From the NCBI GenBank assembly GCA_033977485.1, contig CM066991.1, forward strand, positions 133,195,999-133,259,998: a stretch of DNA of 64,000 bases, in the 5' to 3' direction. Shown piece after piece: positions 1 to 16,364 of the stretch. The translations under genes were made by a program, and so were the position numbers. This DNA is from Hydrangea macrophylla (lineage: Eukaryota > Streptophyta > Magnoliopsida > Cornales > Hydrangeaceae). The stretch's first letter is position 1. Every line of letters starts with the position of its first letter. Under the pieces are notes generated by a model, which was not told the origin of the DNA, ran no database searches, and saw only the letters and a program-made list of their open reading frames with translations.

Positions 1-405
1 AGGCACTGTAACGAATTCTGTGGGTGTGGTTTGGATCTCCAGGAAGTAGAAGCATGGGTGTGGCGGTCCGACACCCAGTGCGGGTGCGGCTGCCTCTCTG
101 AAGAGTCCGTGCTTCCTAGCCAGGAACTCATCCACTTTCTAGGCATCGGCTTTTGTCAGTCTTCAAAAGTATATGAAGATGCCTTCTGTTTCATAAGATA
201 TCCAAACTTAGCGGATTAATGTAGTACTACTTTTCGTAGGCTTGTCGAGCAATTGCTTGCAATTTATGGAGTTATATTGCAGGATCAGCTCAAAATTTTA
301 CATCCTCGGAGTCTGTTTCTCTCCCTCTCTATGCCATGTAGTTACTTCTCTTTTTGCCTACAGATTCTGGCTTGTATTTACACTTGAAAAATTGAATGGC
401 TGCAG
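1..405 (+). other. Probable intron at the left edge, upstream of the SAC exons
   Basis: No exon of the SAC-phosphatase family can be recognised here, although the downstream exon starts inside the catalytic domain, so upstream exons must lie outside the window. Bases 30-110 contain a GC-richer stretch with GGTGTGG and CCGACACCC words, which resembles the ends of the MITE family seen at 45756-46191. This is most simply intron sequence carrying an old transposon remnant. Confidence 0.5.
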
Positions 406-3400
406 GAATTATGATAATTGTGAACTCTCTCTGCATATTCTTTGCGATAAAAGCAATGATACTGAGGACTTGGAAATAAATGTTAGCAGTGGTAGAACTG
501 ATGGGGGTGGATTCCACTCTGCCAAGTCTCCAACATTTCAGAAAGGTGTCCTACGGACCAATTGCATAGATTGTTTGGATCGCACAAATGTTGCCCAATA
601 TGCGTATGGCTTGACTGCTCTTGGGCATCAGCTGCATGCTCTAGGATTTATTGATCTCCCCAATATTGATTTAGATTCCTCCTTGGCTGATGATTTAATG
701 AAAACTTATGAGACAATGGGGGACACACTTGCATTACAATATGGTGGATCTGCTGCACACAACAAGGTATTCCTTCCAAGTAAAGGTGCTTAGGGATTTC
801 TTCTTTTAAAATGATGTTGAATAGAAGTGAAAAAATGAAGAAGAATCTTTGGTAGTAGGAAAGAATAAGGAAAAAACCCCGTTATCCCCTCACCTAGGGC
901 ACTCTAGGTATCCTGTACCTAGAGTTGAACGTTTGGCATCACCCACCATTGCCAATAAGAGTAATTATAACTCCATTCTGTTTATTTCTTAGGTTCATAG
1001 CCTCTTTAATAGGCCACAATAAGATTTGAAACAACAAAGACAAAAACCACCTAAACTAGTCACTCACTCTACGGTAACAACTTATATAAATTCTAACAAC
1101 TAAAATAACATATAGGAAACAACATAGAAATCTGCTCCTGGGCTTGGTGGGGTTGGTGTCCGCATCAGTTTCAACTGGCACGAGTCAGGAATTCCTTTTC
1201 AGCTGATGCTTGTGTTTATGTTTTTAACATCCAACTTTAGCAGTACTTTACTTTTTCATAATCTGTCCTGATCGTGAATTACCTATATAACTGTATCCGT
1301 TTAGAATGCATGCACGCACTTTTTGGGTTTTGTTAATTCCAATAAGGGAGCTGTGAGGTCCAAGTCCCCGTTGAGGTGGAGGTTATCGAAAGTGTATGTG
1401 CGCATTCATATCTGCATATGTTATAAAATGCATGCACACTCCATCTACTTGCCGGGAAAAATTGTTATAAGAGCCTGTTTTACCTCCTCAAAGCAAGCTT
1501 TTCATCCTCAAAATTACAATAACTTCTTTTGAGTGTGAGAAAGAGGAAAAAAGAAAGAAAAAGATAATAAAAGACGAGGCAACAGAGAAATGATGATATC
1601 TCCTGAAATGTTGTCTTTCTCATGGTCTCTCATTATTAAACTCTAAACTCTCCAGTTTAACTACTTCTGGTCCATAAATATGCTTCCGTCGTTATCTCAG
1701 AACATTATTATTACTATGTTACGTAATTTGGGGCAGCCTGGTGGGCCCTCATTGAACCCGTGTTTATGATGTGCATTAGTATTCCCGTTATTTTTCATAC
1801 TTTTCTATATCGTGGATGTTTCTTTATTGTATTTGGATACCATAGAGTGTCTTACGACATGCCTTGTGCTGCTTTTCGTGCTTATGAATGTACTTACTGG
1901 AGCATACAGTTCACGCTGAAAGTCTCCAATGTTTAATTTGTTCCTGCGGTCAGTTTTTAACAATCCCTATCTGTGATACTGAACAGATTTTCTCGCAAAG
2001 AAGGGGTCAATGGAGAGCGGCTACTCAGTCCCAGGAGTTCTTTCGAACTCTACAGCGGTATTACAGTAATGCCTACATGGATGCTGAAAAACAAGATGCT
2101 ATTAATGTGTACGTGAAATAACACATACTTCTAAACTAATACATATATTAATTTCTATGGCTGAAAATATTGAACCAGCAAATGTTGATCTAGTGCATAA
2201 GGCTTGGGAGTTGGACTCATCTTAGTTGGCCTATTGGGGGGTATGTGTGTGTGTGTGTCTTGGTTGTGGAGGGAGGAAAATTTGGTAAAAAGCAAAAACC
2301 TGTTTGGTTTGACTGGATTTAATTTCTGTTGTATTTTCTGCTCGACTACTTGTTAATTCCTAAATGCATTTGGCTTCAATGTTGAGCAGATTTCTGGGGT
2401 ATTTCCAGCCACAACAAGGTAAACCAACTCTGTGGGAACTGGATTCAGACCAGCATTACAATATTGGAAGTCGGGGTTCTGACTTTGCAGTTGAAAATGC
2501 TAGGTACAAGCATTGTGTTTTTGTTTTGTGATCATATTATTATTCATGTGAAGTACTTCTGCCACATCAACTAAGGATGAAGTGAAAAGATATCTTTTAT
2601 AGAAACAACATGAAAAGATTTACTTTTGTAGAAACAATGCTAATGAGGGTAAAGTACCATTGCTTGGTACAATTGTAAAAAATGTCAAGTGTTACAACAC
2701 TCAGTAAAATATGAGAGCAGCCACTGTGTAAAAAATTGCCAAATAGGGAGTGTAGAGAGTCCTGCCTCCTAACACCCCTCAAGTGTTACAACTCTCAGTA
2801 AAATATGAGAGCAGCCACTTTGTGTAAAATATTGCGAAATGTTGGGTGTGTGGAGAGTCCTGCCTCCTAACACCCCTCATGAATGGGATAGCCTGGCAAT
2901 GATCTTTTCTCGGAAAAGGTATCCCTTTATATGTGGTTTATTACAAAACTACTTTGGGAGAAGTTTATTTTGCACTCATTTCTACTTTGCACAGTTGCAC
3001 CCAAAGATCCACTTTAGTTGCAAATCTTTGTTAACAAGATGTGCTTCATCTTCTGTTTATGAATATATTTGTTTCATATCTGCTTGTTTCCTTGGCCAAG
3101 CATTTTACTCATCCAGAGAATTAGCAATGATAATAAGAACAAAATACAAAAGCATGAATCATGGAGGAAGACAAATTATTGACAAGGATAGTTGTTAACT
3201 ATGGAGAAAAAGTGTATCTAAATATCAAGATGTTTCTGTTTTCTATTACACCTGGAGACATTTATGGCATCTGGTTGAAACTCGTTACTTTGCTGCAACT
3301 TCATTCTGGAGAAAATGTGCATCTAAATATCAAAGCTTATTCTGCCTTAATGCCACATCTGGATACATGAATAACATCCGCTTGAAATTCATGATCTTCC

Positions 3401-6400
3401 TGCAACCATCCTTTAAAATCTGTCATTGGTTAAGTACTTAACGCATGACTTTCTTTAATCCTCTGTGGAAATTGAAATTGAATGTCTCAACTCTTAAATC
3501 ACTGTTCATTGTCCCTACGAAAGGGTTGAGAGTGCTCTTTCTCAACTAATTTTTGGGGATTCTCACTTGTGTATGCATGCAAGGGATTGTTTGTGATGTC
3601 TCCTTTGCGATTAATGATAAAAATTTGGTGTCATGCATATTATGAACTAGGTCATATGCTGAATTTGTAGGTCATTTATCAAAAGGTCTCTATCGGATGG
3701 CAACATTCTCTGTGAAAGTGACTCATCTATTGAAGCCACAAATGTTGGACAGAATGACTATTCTAGACAGCCTTTGCCAGACATTATGCATGGCGGTAAC
3801 AAGGGTCATTCAGAGTCTTCACCAGAAATATCAACTGGTGAAAGTGATCTCTCTTATTCTAGGTCAGCTTACACCGAATTCTTTCTTTGTTTTCTTGGCT
3901 GTTCCTTTGATCACTCACTCTTGATATCTGTATGAGAGTGGCTTACAAATTTAGTTGGTATTTCAAATTCATATAGCGGGCCAAAGTAAACCATTCGATC
4001 CATGTTTTTCTTTTTGAGAATAAAATTTCAGCGGAAGGTCAAATTGTGCACATTTCGAATTTTCTGTACCTAACGTTCTTAATCCCAGTTTTGATTAGTC
4101 ATTCATATGTGTTGGCTCTGGCCTGGAGCTCTCAATCCGACCCCCCCTTTCTTTGAACAAAGTCTTATTTGTTCATGTGGTATGTGATGTGGAGGCTGCC
4201 TTAAGTGATCAAGCATGTGCATAAAGGCTGTTGAGAGTAAAAACAAGTATCCTAAAATTTTGTATGCTTTCAACAGGAACATGGTCATGGGTGCTGGATA
4301 TGGCCAATAGTTGCAAAGCTTCCTTTAGCATGTTTCCCTACATGTGCTAACATATGATTATAAAAGGGTGTTTGTATGTGTCATTGTGGTTTTCTATAAA
4401 TGTTCAGATCTGTAGAATCTGATATCATAGAAATGAAATTGGTTGAAATGATAAAATCAATCATAGTGTCTCTATATTGCTCAGAAAGCCCATTTAGCCA
4501 AAATGCAACCACTTCCTGCTATTCTAATCTCTTGATGTGTTTTCCAGTTTTTCTTACCTTCCCACTTTGGTATGTGCAGATGTGGTACAGGTGTAAGATC
4601 CATCTATGAATGCACATACAGAAATCCTTAAAAAGTCACTGAATGTGTACATTTTCGCTTGGTCTATTGTTAGAACCATATAAATTATTGACAGAATTTC
4701 CCAGCTGTATTTTTAATAGTGTGATTTTTTTTATGCAAATACACAAATACGCAAATTTCTATATGAGCTATTTTAGTACACATATTAGTATGGTTCATGG
4801 ATATTGCATGTTTGATTTGTCTATGATGTGTATCTGCGTTGAACATCTCGCCTGTCCTTTGTAGGTATACACCTTCAATGTCTCGTCGGCAGCTTTTCAA
4901 TGATGTGCAACTGGACCAGTGTCTTGAAACTGATACCATTTCTTTTAACGAACATGGAGATTCATTCAACTGCTCAAATTTTCTTGATGTAGACTGGCTT
5001 TCGTCATCTGGAAATTCATGTGAAGAAGAGTCATATGAAAGGTAATTCTTTACATTCTGTCACTGATAACGTGTTAAAAACTTGTCCTCTGAAGAATAAA
5101 TTCCCTTTTCAATTAATATAAACATTAAACATGGAAAAGTCAAACCGTTAATTTTCACTTATAGGTCTGTATGATCTTCAAATGAGATATGAAGCTTCTC
5201 ATGAAATTTAAAACATGATAAGAGTTATGTTGTATGTGGTCTTCTACCAAGTGCACATGTGAGATGTGGATCCTACATAATTGATATCCACACTAATGTG
5301 GGTTCTTTTTTCTTTTCGTTAGTTCTTGTTGTTCCATAAAAGTTATTTGAAATACAAAAATTTTGCAGGGCAGCCAAAAAAGTACCTGTTAATGACCTTT
5401 CCCTTTTGTGTAGATAATGTGAATTGTTATAGTTTAGATGCATCTATCTTGGACTACTTCAGGAATTGTGCAAGACATGGAAACTTTTTGCGTAACTCAT
5501 TATTATAAGTTCGGCCCAACTTTAAATTGAACAAAGTTGAATTCAAAAATTTGAGATACATACATCTATATTCTGAGGTTTGAAGTGCCCCATTGGATCT
5601 AATGGATGCAGATCGACACTCCTAAACTCTCCTACTGCTGTTCTATCATCAGATAGTGTTGTAAATGGACTTGGAGTGGAAACAAGCACTTCTGCAAGTG
5701 AGTCTGGATCCAGCATGAAGGTCAGTAATTTATTTAGCCGTACTATGGTATTTTTTTGAACTGAGTTTAAGTTACCTGAATTCGATATATTTGTGCCTGC
5801 ATGGATAATATATACAACTAGATTGCTAGATCACATAGCATTTGTGAGGTCCATAAGTCTGCTTTAACAGAAATTGTTTCCAGAGGCTACCGACTCCTCT
5901 AAAAGTAATCAGTGTCGATGATTGTGAGACTAAGGGTATGTTTGATAACCCAATTAATTGCTGAAAATGAAAATTTTCAGCACTTATTGTTTTTCAGTGC
6001 GTTTGATAACGTACCACTTAATCGAAAAAGTAGCCAAGAACCCTCTGAAAACTTTAAGTGAAAATTTTCTACTGAAAATGATCACTGAATGCAGCTTATT
6101 TCATTAATTGAAACATTGTTTTCATTATTGCAAATTCAATCACTTAAAGTTTTCAGTACTTAAAATTCAGCACTTAATTTTCAGTTTTATCAAACGTACT
6201 CTAAATCCCTCCAAAGATTCATTCTCATGTTCATGATCAGTGTGAGCGGCTCCCACTGCTCAAAGACTTTCCTGTGCCATTCTTTCATTGTTGAAAGAAC
6301 ATAGTGGACCTTGTTTGTTTAGTCATACAGCTATCGAAGTAGACTCATCTAGATTTCCTATTTACCACACACCTTAGTTTGCAGCTGTTTGCTGGATTCA

Positions 6401-9305
6401 TTAATTCTTAATTGCACACACTCCCTTGGTTTTGTTTATAAATGCAAGTTTAAGCATTTGCATATTCCTTGGTTGTTTTAAGAACTTAAAATCAAACTTA
6501 CATAAGTAGTAATCTCATGGATTGGACTTAAGTCAACCTTGGTCTCAAAAAGGACAACAGATGCCCACTGAGCTTTGAAGCCTCTGGTAGCATTTTATTT
6601 TTGTTAATTGGGAAGAATTCTGAGGCACCAATTCCCTTCACCCCTTGATGCATTTCGTTTCTGCTTTCCCTTCTTATATCAAAAGATTGTCGAAGTGTGT
6701 AGTGGATGCATAAAAAATGGAGTGGAATTCTGGTCAATTTATCTCATCACTTTTAATTTGTTTGTTTTTTGCATTTTATTAAGGGTAAATTGCACGGACC
6801 TCCCCTGAGGTTTGACGTAATTACACGGACCTCTCTCGTATGTTGAAAAATTATGTAGACCTCCCTTGAGGTTTGAGTTTGTGTTACACACACCTCCCCT
6901 CCGTTAGTATACCGTTTCCCCCTTGACGGAAATTGATGACGTAAGCAATTTTTAATCACCTAATATCAATAATGCCCTTACTTATCCTAATAAAAAATAT
7001 AGGAGCAAAAGAAATTTTCTCGCTTCTTCTCCCATCTTTCTCTCTATGAAATCCAGTCACCACGCACTACCATTGCCGGCCACACTCATCCAACCCCCAC
7101 ACCCACCAGCCAAAGCTTCTATCACTCTGTCTCAAGCACACACAAATATATATAAATGTATATACACACACACATATACAGTCTATGTATATCCATCGAA
7201 CGCCATGAAGGAGCCAGATCCAGCATCATTAAAAAAAATAAAACCTCGCAAATTTTCCCCCAATTGAACCTCCCAAAATTATCCCCAATTGTAAACATAT
7301 ATATATATATATGAACCTGTGAACCCAATTGAACGTGGATACCCAATTCAACCTGTGATTTTGGGTATGTGTGTGTGTGTGTGTGTGTTTGTGCGGAGGT
7401 CCAAATTAACGGTAATACCCATTTTAGATCCAATCCGAATAGAATGTGACTCCGTCATTTTAATTAGGGTTAGGGTTTTAGATTAAAACACATGAAATGT
7501 ATGATTTAGTGTGGTTTTGATTGAAGATATCTGAAAATTTGAGACTTTTGATCAAAATTCAGTGATTTTGCTAGATTTCGGGATTTGATGGTTGTATTTA
7601 GTTCAGCTTACAAGGAAAAAAATATGTGTTTAATGGTTTGAAGTCGAAGCTTTGTCAGATTTAGAGAGAGAGCCATGGCAGGAGAGGTGTAGAGAGATGG
7701 GTGTGGAAGTGACTGTTGGCGGTGGTGGTATGGCAATGGTGATGGCGGCAACACTATGCTTGGTTTTAGTGTTATCTCGTGGACATAACACACACATATA
7801 CGTTTATACGTGTGTGTGTGTGTGTGTGTGCGTGTGTGTATTGTTCTTGACCAGAGATTTGGGGGGAAAATTGGTGAGGAAGAAGATCCTTTTTGGTTAA
7901 ATTTATTAAGAGCAAGGGTAAAATAGTAAATTTATTATCACTGTCAAGTCCGTCTAGTTACAAGGAAGGTCTGTGTAATTTTTCAATACACGAGGGAGGT
8001 CCATGTAATTAGGTCAAACCTCAGGGGAGGTCCGTGTAATTTACCCTTATATTAATACTAGTTCTATGGTTCCTAAATGCTTTCTCAGTTGTATCATATG
8101 CAGTGGTATGTGTGGTACAGTGGTACCACAGATTCACGGACCACTGCCGCAGCATGTGCTACAACTGAACTGCTCAGCATTTGGGAACCAAATTTGGGAT
8201 TCAAATTTGGGAAGCATAGCATTTCTCTTCTACTCCCTCCGTCCCATAATAAGTGTCCACATTTCCTTTTTTGGATGTCCCACAATAAGTGTCCACTTTC
8301 CTAAATTGGCATATAGCTTTTACTTACTTTCCAAAACTACCCTTATAATAAAGACAAAGTAGCATTTATTTGTGGCCTCAAAACAAGCAAAAAGTCAAAC
8401 ACTCATCACATCTAAGGGCAAAATTGGAAAGTGACCCTTTAATGAACCAAAAAAATTAAAATAATACAACTTTCTTAAACAATGTGCAAAATAGAAGTGG
8501 ACACTTATTATGGGACGGAGGGAGTATTAAAATCTAGGTACTTCATTGTCTTCAGACGCTTGGATTGTATTTGTTTTTATTTTGCTAAAGCCATCTACAT
8601 TGGTTGAGTAAAAATCATCATCACTTTTCTGTGAAAATGAGTCTAAGTAAGAAGCCACGCATTAACCACAAATTTGAATTTGTAGATTCGGTTTAGATAT
8701 GGAGGCCCTAAATCACTAAGAGAGTGGAAAAAAATATCTCTATGTTCATGAATGTCTATAAATTTAAATTCATCCATTTCTTAAAGTATCATTTTGTTCA
8801 ATAGAAGGTGAACTGGTATATATGATAGAAATTTGTTCTACTTGTCAAAACATCGTGTGGTGTTAACAATCTTTGAGTGGGTCGTTTAGAGGTGAAGATG
8901 TAGTGTCTTTTGACAATTAAGGACATCATGTATGTTTGTGACAATCTTCACAATTTGTGTCCGTTTAGACTCCATTTGACTTCCTTGCCATTATACTATT
9001 CCTTTGTATGATTCCTGTATATTTTGAGACACTGCTAAGCAATACAGAAAAGTACGAAGGAAACTTCTTTTCAGTTACTTTTCCTCTTCTTTTTCTGTTT
9101 TCGTGAAATTGTTGAACTAAATGAAGCTTGGTAACATATTTAATTATTTCACCTTATCTCTGCATTTTATCTTACATTCCATTAAGAAAGTGAGCAAATT
9201 AGTACTAATTTCACTTGTGATGATGTGCAGAACCCAGACATTCTTGCGGAGTTTTCTGAGAGATTTGTGAATTGGGTAAACAATGGAGATATGCTCTTCC
9301 CTTGA
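406..9305 (+). CDS. SAC-domain phosphoinositide phosphatase (plant SAC2-5 type), 3' part
   Basis: Seven exons are visible: 406-766, 1987-2108, 2390-2503, 3671-3862, 4865-5041, 5612-5720 and 9231-9305 (TGA at 9303-9305). All junctions are GT-AG and the reading phase closes at each one. The first exon holds the catalytic loop RTNCIDCLDRTN, the C-x5-R signature of SAC phosphatases, followed by YAYGL and a conserved ALQYGGSAAHNK stretch. The next exons give RRGQWRAATQSQEF, the block ending the SAC domain, then a Ser-rich tail (KRSLSDGN) and the end FVNWVNNGDMLFP. In Arabidopsis the SAC2-5 group are tonoplast-associated PI(3,5)P2 phosphatases; membership of that group rather than SAC1 is inferred from the short tail. 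The 5' half lies outside the window. The last intron (5721-9230) is swollen by three DNA transposons. The gene is convergent with RPSA. Confidence 0.9.
2687..2878. repeat. Two-copy tandem repeat, about 95 bp, in a SAC intron
   Basis: Copy 1 runs 2687-2780 and copy 2 runs 2781-2878. Both begin AAGTGTTACAAC, share CAGTAAAATATGAGAGCAGC and end CCTGCCTCCTAACACCCCTC. A few substitutions and short indels separate them. No coding function is visible. Confidence 0.85.
3199..3405. repeat. Diverged two-copy tandem repeat, about 105 bp
   Basis: The two copies (from about 3199 and from about 3306) share GGAGAAAA(A/T)GTG(T/C)ATCTAAATATCAA, then ACA(T/C)(C/A)TGGA and GGCATCTGGTTGAAA or its counterpart. 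They are more diverged than the repeat 500 bp upstream. Both are intronic. Confidence 0.6.
5933..6202. mobile_element. hAT-like MITE in the last SAC intron
   Basis: The terminal inverted repeats (TIRs) are AGGGTATGTTTGATA at the left and TATCAAACGTACTCT at the right, with the internal words CTGAAAATGAAAATTTTCAG and TTTTCAGTACTTAAAATTCA symmetrical about the middle. No clear 8-bp target duplication was found, so the superfamily is inferred from the terminus style (AGGGTNTGTTTG). Confidence 0.6.
6781..8048. mobile_element. 1.27-kb long-TIR (Mutator-like) non-autonomous element
   Basis: Both ends carry an inverted repeat of about 80 bp: AAGGGTAAATTGCACGGACC at the left, and the complement of AAGGGTAAATTACACGGACC at the right. 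Each continues into CTCCCCTGAGGTTTGAC and further GGACCTC(T/C)CTCGT blocks, about 90% alike by eye. The interior has (TG)n and (AT)n runs and no transposase-like reading frame. A clear target duplication was not found. Long TIRs of this type in plants usually belong to Mutator-like elements; that assignment is inference. Confidence 0.75.
8233..8524. mobile_element. Stowaway (Tc1/mariner) MITE
   Basis: The termini are CTCCCTCCGTCCCATAATAA and its inverse TTATTATGGGACGGAGGGAG, the classic Stowaway end. The element is flanked by TA at 8231-8232 and 8525-8526, the expected two-base target duplication. A second AAGTGTCCAC word lies just inside the left end. The element is 292 bp and non-coding. 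Confidence 0.93.
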
Positions 9306-11658
9306 AGTTTTGTGCTAAACTTAACAAAATTGATACTCCTTACCAACGTCTTCTGATTCAATCAACCCATCCGGATGTGGATTTGCCATCTGGAAATAAA
9401 TTGCAAGAGATTAACATTAAAGAAATTTGAGGTAAAGAGAAAAAAAGTTAAAAAAAAAAAAAAAAAAAAAATTTAAAAAAAAAAGAGTAAACTTCGGCAT
9501 TTGCTTGAACGATAGATGATACCTCTAAATGGAGATATCCTCAGGTTATGTAAAGTCTGCTTCTTCCACCAACCATGAAGTCCTTCTACTGAGAACAGTA
9601 CATGAAGGACAGAGTACATACAGACAGCTAAATTCTTTTTGGAGCTTTCAGTTCCTCTCAGGTTGTATAAACCCTTGGAAGTTTTCCAATCATGTATATA
9701 TTTTATATATACTTCTGATAGTAGGAGTTCCATTGTAAAGTAAGATTTAGAGTTGCATTTGCAATATTTACTATGTTTATGGATAGGTAAACAGGGTACC
9801 CGCTCGGATTATGAATTTCTTGCAACTTATTTTGATTTAAATTAATGTGCTAAACTTTTAACATCCCTCAAGAGCTAACATTACCCACAGATTCATGACT
9901 GCCACTACCTTGGAGGGGAAGAAAGACCAATTTAACTTGACCCCTGTTGTGGTAGGTTATATAAGCTTGAGTTTCAGCTTATAAGAAGGGAGAAAAAAAA
10001 TATTCATATCTCAAGCTAGTCAGAGGAGTTATGTAAGCATTATATCTGATGCTTAGTGCCAACCTTTTTTTTTTTTTTTTTGTATCAGGGTCGAAGTTGG
10101 TACAGAAATAAGTGGTTTCTGGTGTCCCACTCCTTTAATTCACCCTTTTCTCACATTCTGGGGCTGCTTTTTTTTTTTTTTTTCCTTCCTCTTCTTTTGA
10201 TTGATTTTTTGAGCCAAGGAGCTCGTTTAAAGTTTTGAGGGGGGTTGCTGGTTAATCTCTCACCTGAATGTTAAAGACAATTCTGAGTTATCGATTAACT
10301 GGGTGTAACGAGAAGCTCAAGCTTGTGGAATTCTGTAACCAAGGGCATGTTTGGGAATTCAAAGGAGTTTTTTTTTTTTAAAGGTTAGTCGTGTTTTTTT
10401 GTGGTTCTTATGCAAACTAGCATCATGTTACTTTTACAAAAAAATATATTTTTGGGTGATTCGAGTTTTGGCATTGTCTCCTTAGCAACAAAAAAGCATT
10501 TACAAACTACTGATATGTAGAGCCAACCACAGAACCGGTTCTGAATTTTCCCAAATAGATTAAATTCTATTGGTTACTCAAAGGCTGTACATGCGAGGCG
10601 TTAGGTTTAGTTACGCTCTACAACATGGTCTTCGCAAAATGGAGCATATAGTATTATTTCTTGAAAGGTTCCACACTTCCACTTATAAAATTGAGTTCCT
10701 AATGGTTCTGGTGCAATGGGTATTTACACAACGTGGGGGCTATACTGCTGGACAATGGTAGGGTTTGTACCCTAGTCAATGTAGTTGTGAATCTCTTAAA
10801 CATCTGGTGCAGATGTATATGTACCGACCTGCTCGACAACACTTGGTTTTGTGATTCATTTGAAAAAAAAAGATTTTGGACACTAACGGCAAATTTTGAG
10901 AATTCACTCGCATGTTGCTTCTAGCTTGTGGAGTTCCATAATCTTCTTATGGCTCCAAAAGTTGTTACCAAACTGGGATATAATGCCGAGCACGAGGGTT
11001 CCCAAACAGCAAAAGACTGCTGTTTTTGTTCTATTATATTTATCCTAAAAGGATTTATTGAAAACGAGTCACCCCGACCGTAACCCAAAGCGCATAAATG
11101 CTGTTCCAGCCCCAATACTACCATATTTTTCCTTTTGTCGGAGAGTTTTACCTACTTGAGGTGTCAATACTCTGATGATACATAGAAAAAATCTTACTAA
11201 CAGTTCCTTAAAGAGACTGGACTCCTAAATTCCACCGCACAATAAAGAACTGCTTGAGTAACGCAATGAATATACATTGTTTGCCCAGCCAAAAAGAAAA
11301 TAGCAACCAAAAAATGGGAAAGTGAACTCACTTCGTTCTTTTGAATGTGTGAAAAAAGGGTTCATGAAAATGGGAAGTGGATGAAATTGGGACACGAAGT
11401 AATACAGATAATGCAAAATATAGCTACGAGAAACTATGCTACAATGGTCAAAGAGGCAGGAGCTACTTTAAAGTGAATATAAATATCATCCATTAAACGA
11501 AATATAAAGATCCAAAACATCAACCAAAACATCAAAATTCCCTAAAAAAAACTAGACGTCAGCTACAACTGTTTTGGCCAAAATCAGGAGTACCATCCTC
11601 CGAAAGATAACCTCATAAAGCGAAAAAAAATATGAAGGGTTTCGACAAGGTATAAAAA
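9306..11658. other. Convergent intergenic region between SAC and RPSA
   Basis: This should hold the two 3' untranslated regions. It also contains a poly(A) tract (about 9450-9472), T-runs near 10064 and 10170, and no recognisable gene. Open frames here are short and show no family similarity that I recognise. Confidence 0.6.
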
Positions 11659-14784
<3,126 letters not shown>

Positions 14785-14946
14785 GATTGCTCTGTTTGGT
14801 TTCTGGAAGCTCACACACACATACACACACACACACTCTAGAGCTTTTGCTTCGTTGCCTTACAGAGACTGCTTCGTCGGCTACAAATGAGGGCTTCTAA
14901 TGTCGCAGCGAGAAGACAATACCAATTTATAGCCCTCTTCTCTATA

Positions 14947-15109
14947 AAACCCTAGGTTACTCTTATGACCGAAAAGCCCCTGCTATTTACAATAATTCCT
15001 CTCGAACTGTTATTGGGCAAGTTTAGACTGGAATAGCTGGGTTGGGCTTGAGTCGGGCTTCAACATTTAACTTTGGGTTTTAACTTGCACTATACCTCTC
15101 GAGGCCCAT
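14947..15109 (-). promoter_or_regulatory. RPSA promoter motifs: telo-box and site II elements
   Basis: Upstream of the RPSA start are AAACCCTA (14947-14954, telo-box) and TGGGC-type site II elements at 15014-15019 (TGGGCA), 15043-15048 (TGGGCT) and 15103-15109 (GGCCCAT, read as ATGGGCC on the gene strand). Telo-box plus site II is the known signature of plant translation-machinery promoters. No convincing TATA box was seen, also usual for this class. Confidence 0.7.
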
Positions 15110-15239
15110 TGTAAAAGCATATAGATGGTTTTACCATTCGCAGATGGTTTTAACCGGTTGAACGTCAATGACAGTGGTCAGTGGTAAATCTCATTCCTAT
15201 ACACAATGATGGGATTGACAAAATTTTTTTTTAAAGAAC

Positions 15240-16364
15240 AAAATATGGGATTCAATTTTGAAAAGCACCGCATTGCTCATGGTTTTAGGTCGTGTTTTTG
15301 GCAACAACTTTGTTTTTTTTTTTTTTTTTTTTTATAGTTCTGCTTTACAACAACAACATCGATCATGTAAAAATTTATTAACGAAAAAAATGGGTTATAG
15401 AGAGAAGCTCCTACTTCTCTCTAGAACTTTTGTGGTCTCTTTTTACATTCTGATTGATTTTTCTTTCTTTCTTCTGTAATGTGATTGATATGGTTATGAG
15501 TCACAGGTTTCTTAACCTATCCTCAAGGGCACGGAAACCGCCTAAAGATCCATTTGCTGATGATTTCGTTGGCGATGTTGGAAGCAAATGCGTTGTTCCT
15601 CGAATGTTCTTGAGTTCCACCATGAAGGAGGTAATGAAGGTAAAAAAAAAAAAAGACACAGAATCAACTAGAAAGGTAAATAAGAAGAAGAAAGGTATGG
15701 GCTGGGATAAGGCACATAAATCTGACCTGTATCCTTGAACTTACAAAGGAAAAGGAGGAGAATAATGTTGATAGACTCAAATATCAAAACCTTTTATCTT
15801 TTATAGAGAAGAAAACCCCTAAAACAAAAAGATCCTAGAACCTTGATATTCTATATGATCAACCTGATGATCGCAGCTCTGATCCTTCCAAATCAAATGA
15901 GGAGGAGTTGGGTCTGGACCAAAGTGAAGTAAACTCAGATGACGACCCAAGTGCTTCACATGCAAATGAGGGGTGCTCGGATGAGAATGTACAATCTGAG
16001 ACTTACTTGTTTAGTACCATTCATGATTCTTGTGAAATTGCTAAAAGAAAGAGAACCCAAGGTAGCGTTGATGCACAAAACAAGCAGAAAAATGTGTGTT
16101 ATTACTACTAAAAATGTAGAGTTGCAAGCTAAGCTTGATTCTCTTAAAGATTAGTTTGATGGTTTTCCCATCAACTAGCCTTGTCCAAGCTTCTGGAGCT
16201 TTCACTCAAGATCTAACAAGGGACGTTCATGGTGAGCAAACTGTTGCCTCTAATCTACTCCCAAAGTTTCAGATTCATATTTGAAGAGCATGGGTTCAGA
16301 TGCAAAATCTTATGGTACCTAGTCAATTTGAGAAGTTTATGTTGAACTTAATGCAAGAGGATAT
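15240..16364 (+). pseudogene. Degenerate coding-like segment left of a solo LTR
   Basis: Short plus-strand frames in Lys- and Asp/Glu-rich sequence (for example RARKPPKDPFADDFVGDVGS, then KVNKKKKGMGWDK) are broken by stops. The segment is interrupted by the solo LTR at 16365-18259 and appears to resume at 18265, so both sides belong to one older sequence. It is probably the 5' part of the same retroelement remnant that carries the L1-like ORF1 farther right, but I recognise no domain here. Confidence 0.35.

Noticed and set aside
242..793. 183-residue protein as a single open frame
   Set aside because: Its first 54 codons lack family similarity and are intronic; an acceptor at 405 and donor at 767 define the true SAC exon.
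7046..7900. Small frames of 60-100 residues within the SAC last intron
   Set aside because: They fall inside the long-TIR element, are driven by (AC)n/(TG)n runs, and show no known domain.
14947..14954. AAACCCTA as an interstitial telomere repeat
   Set aside because: A single copy next to site II motifs in a ribosomal-protein promoter is a telo-box, not a telomere remnant.
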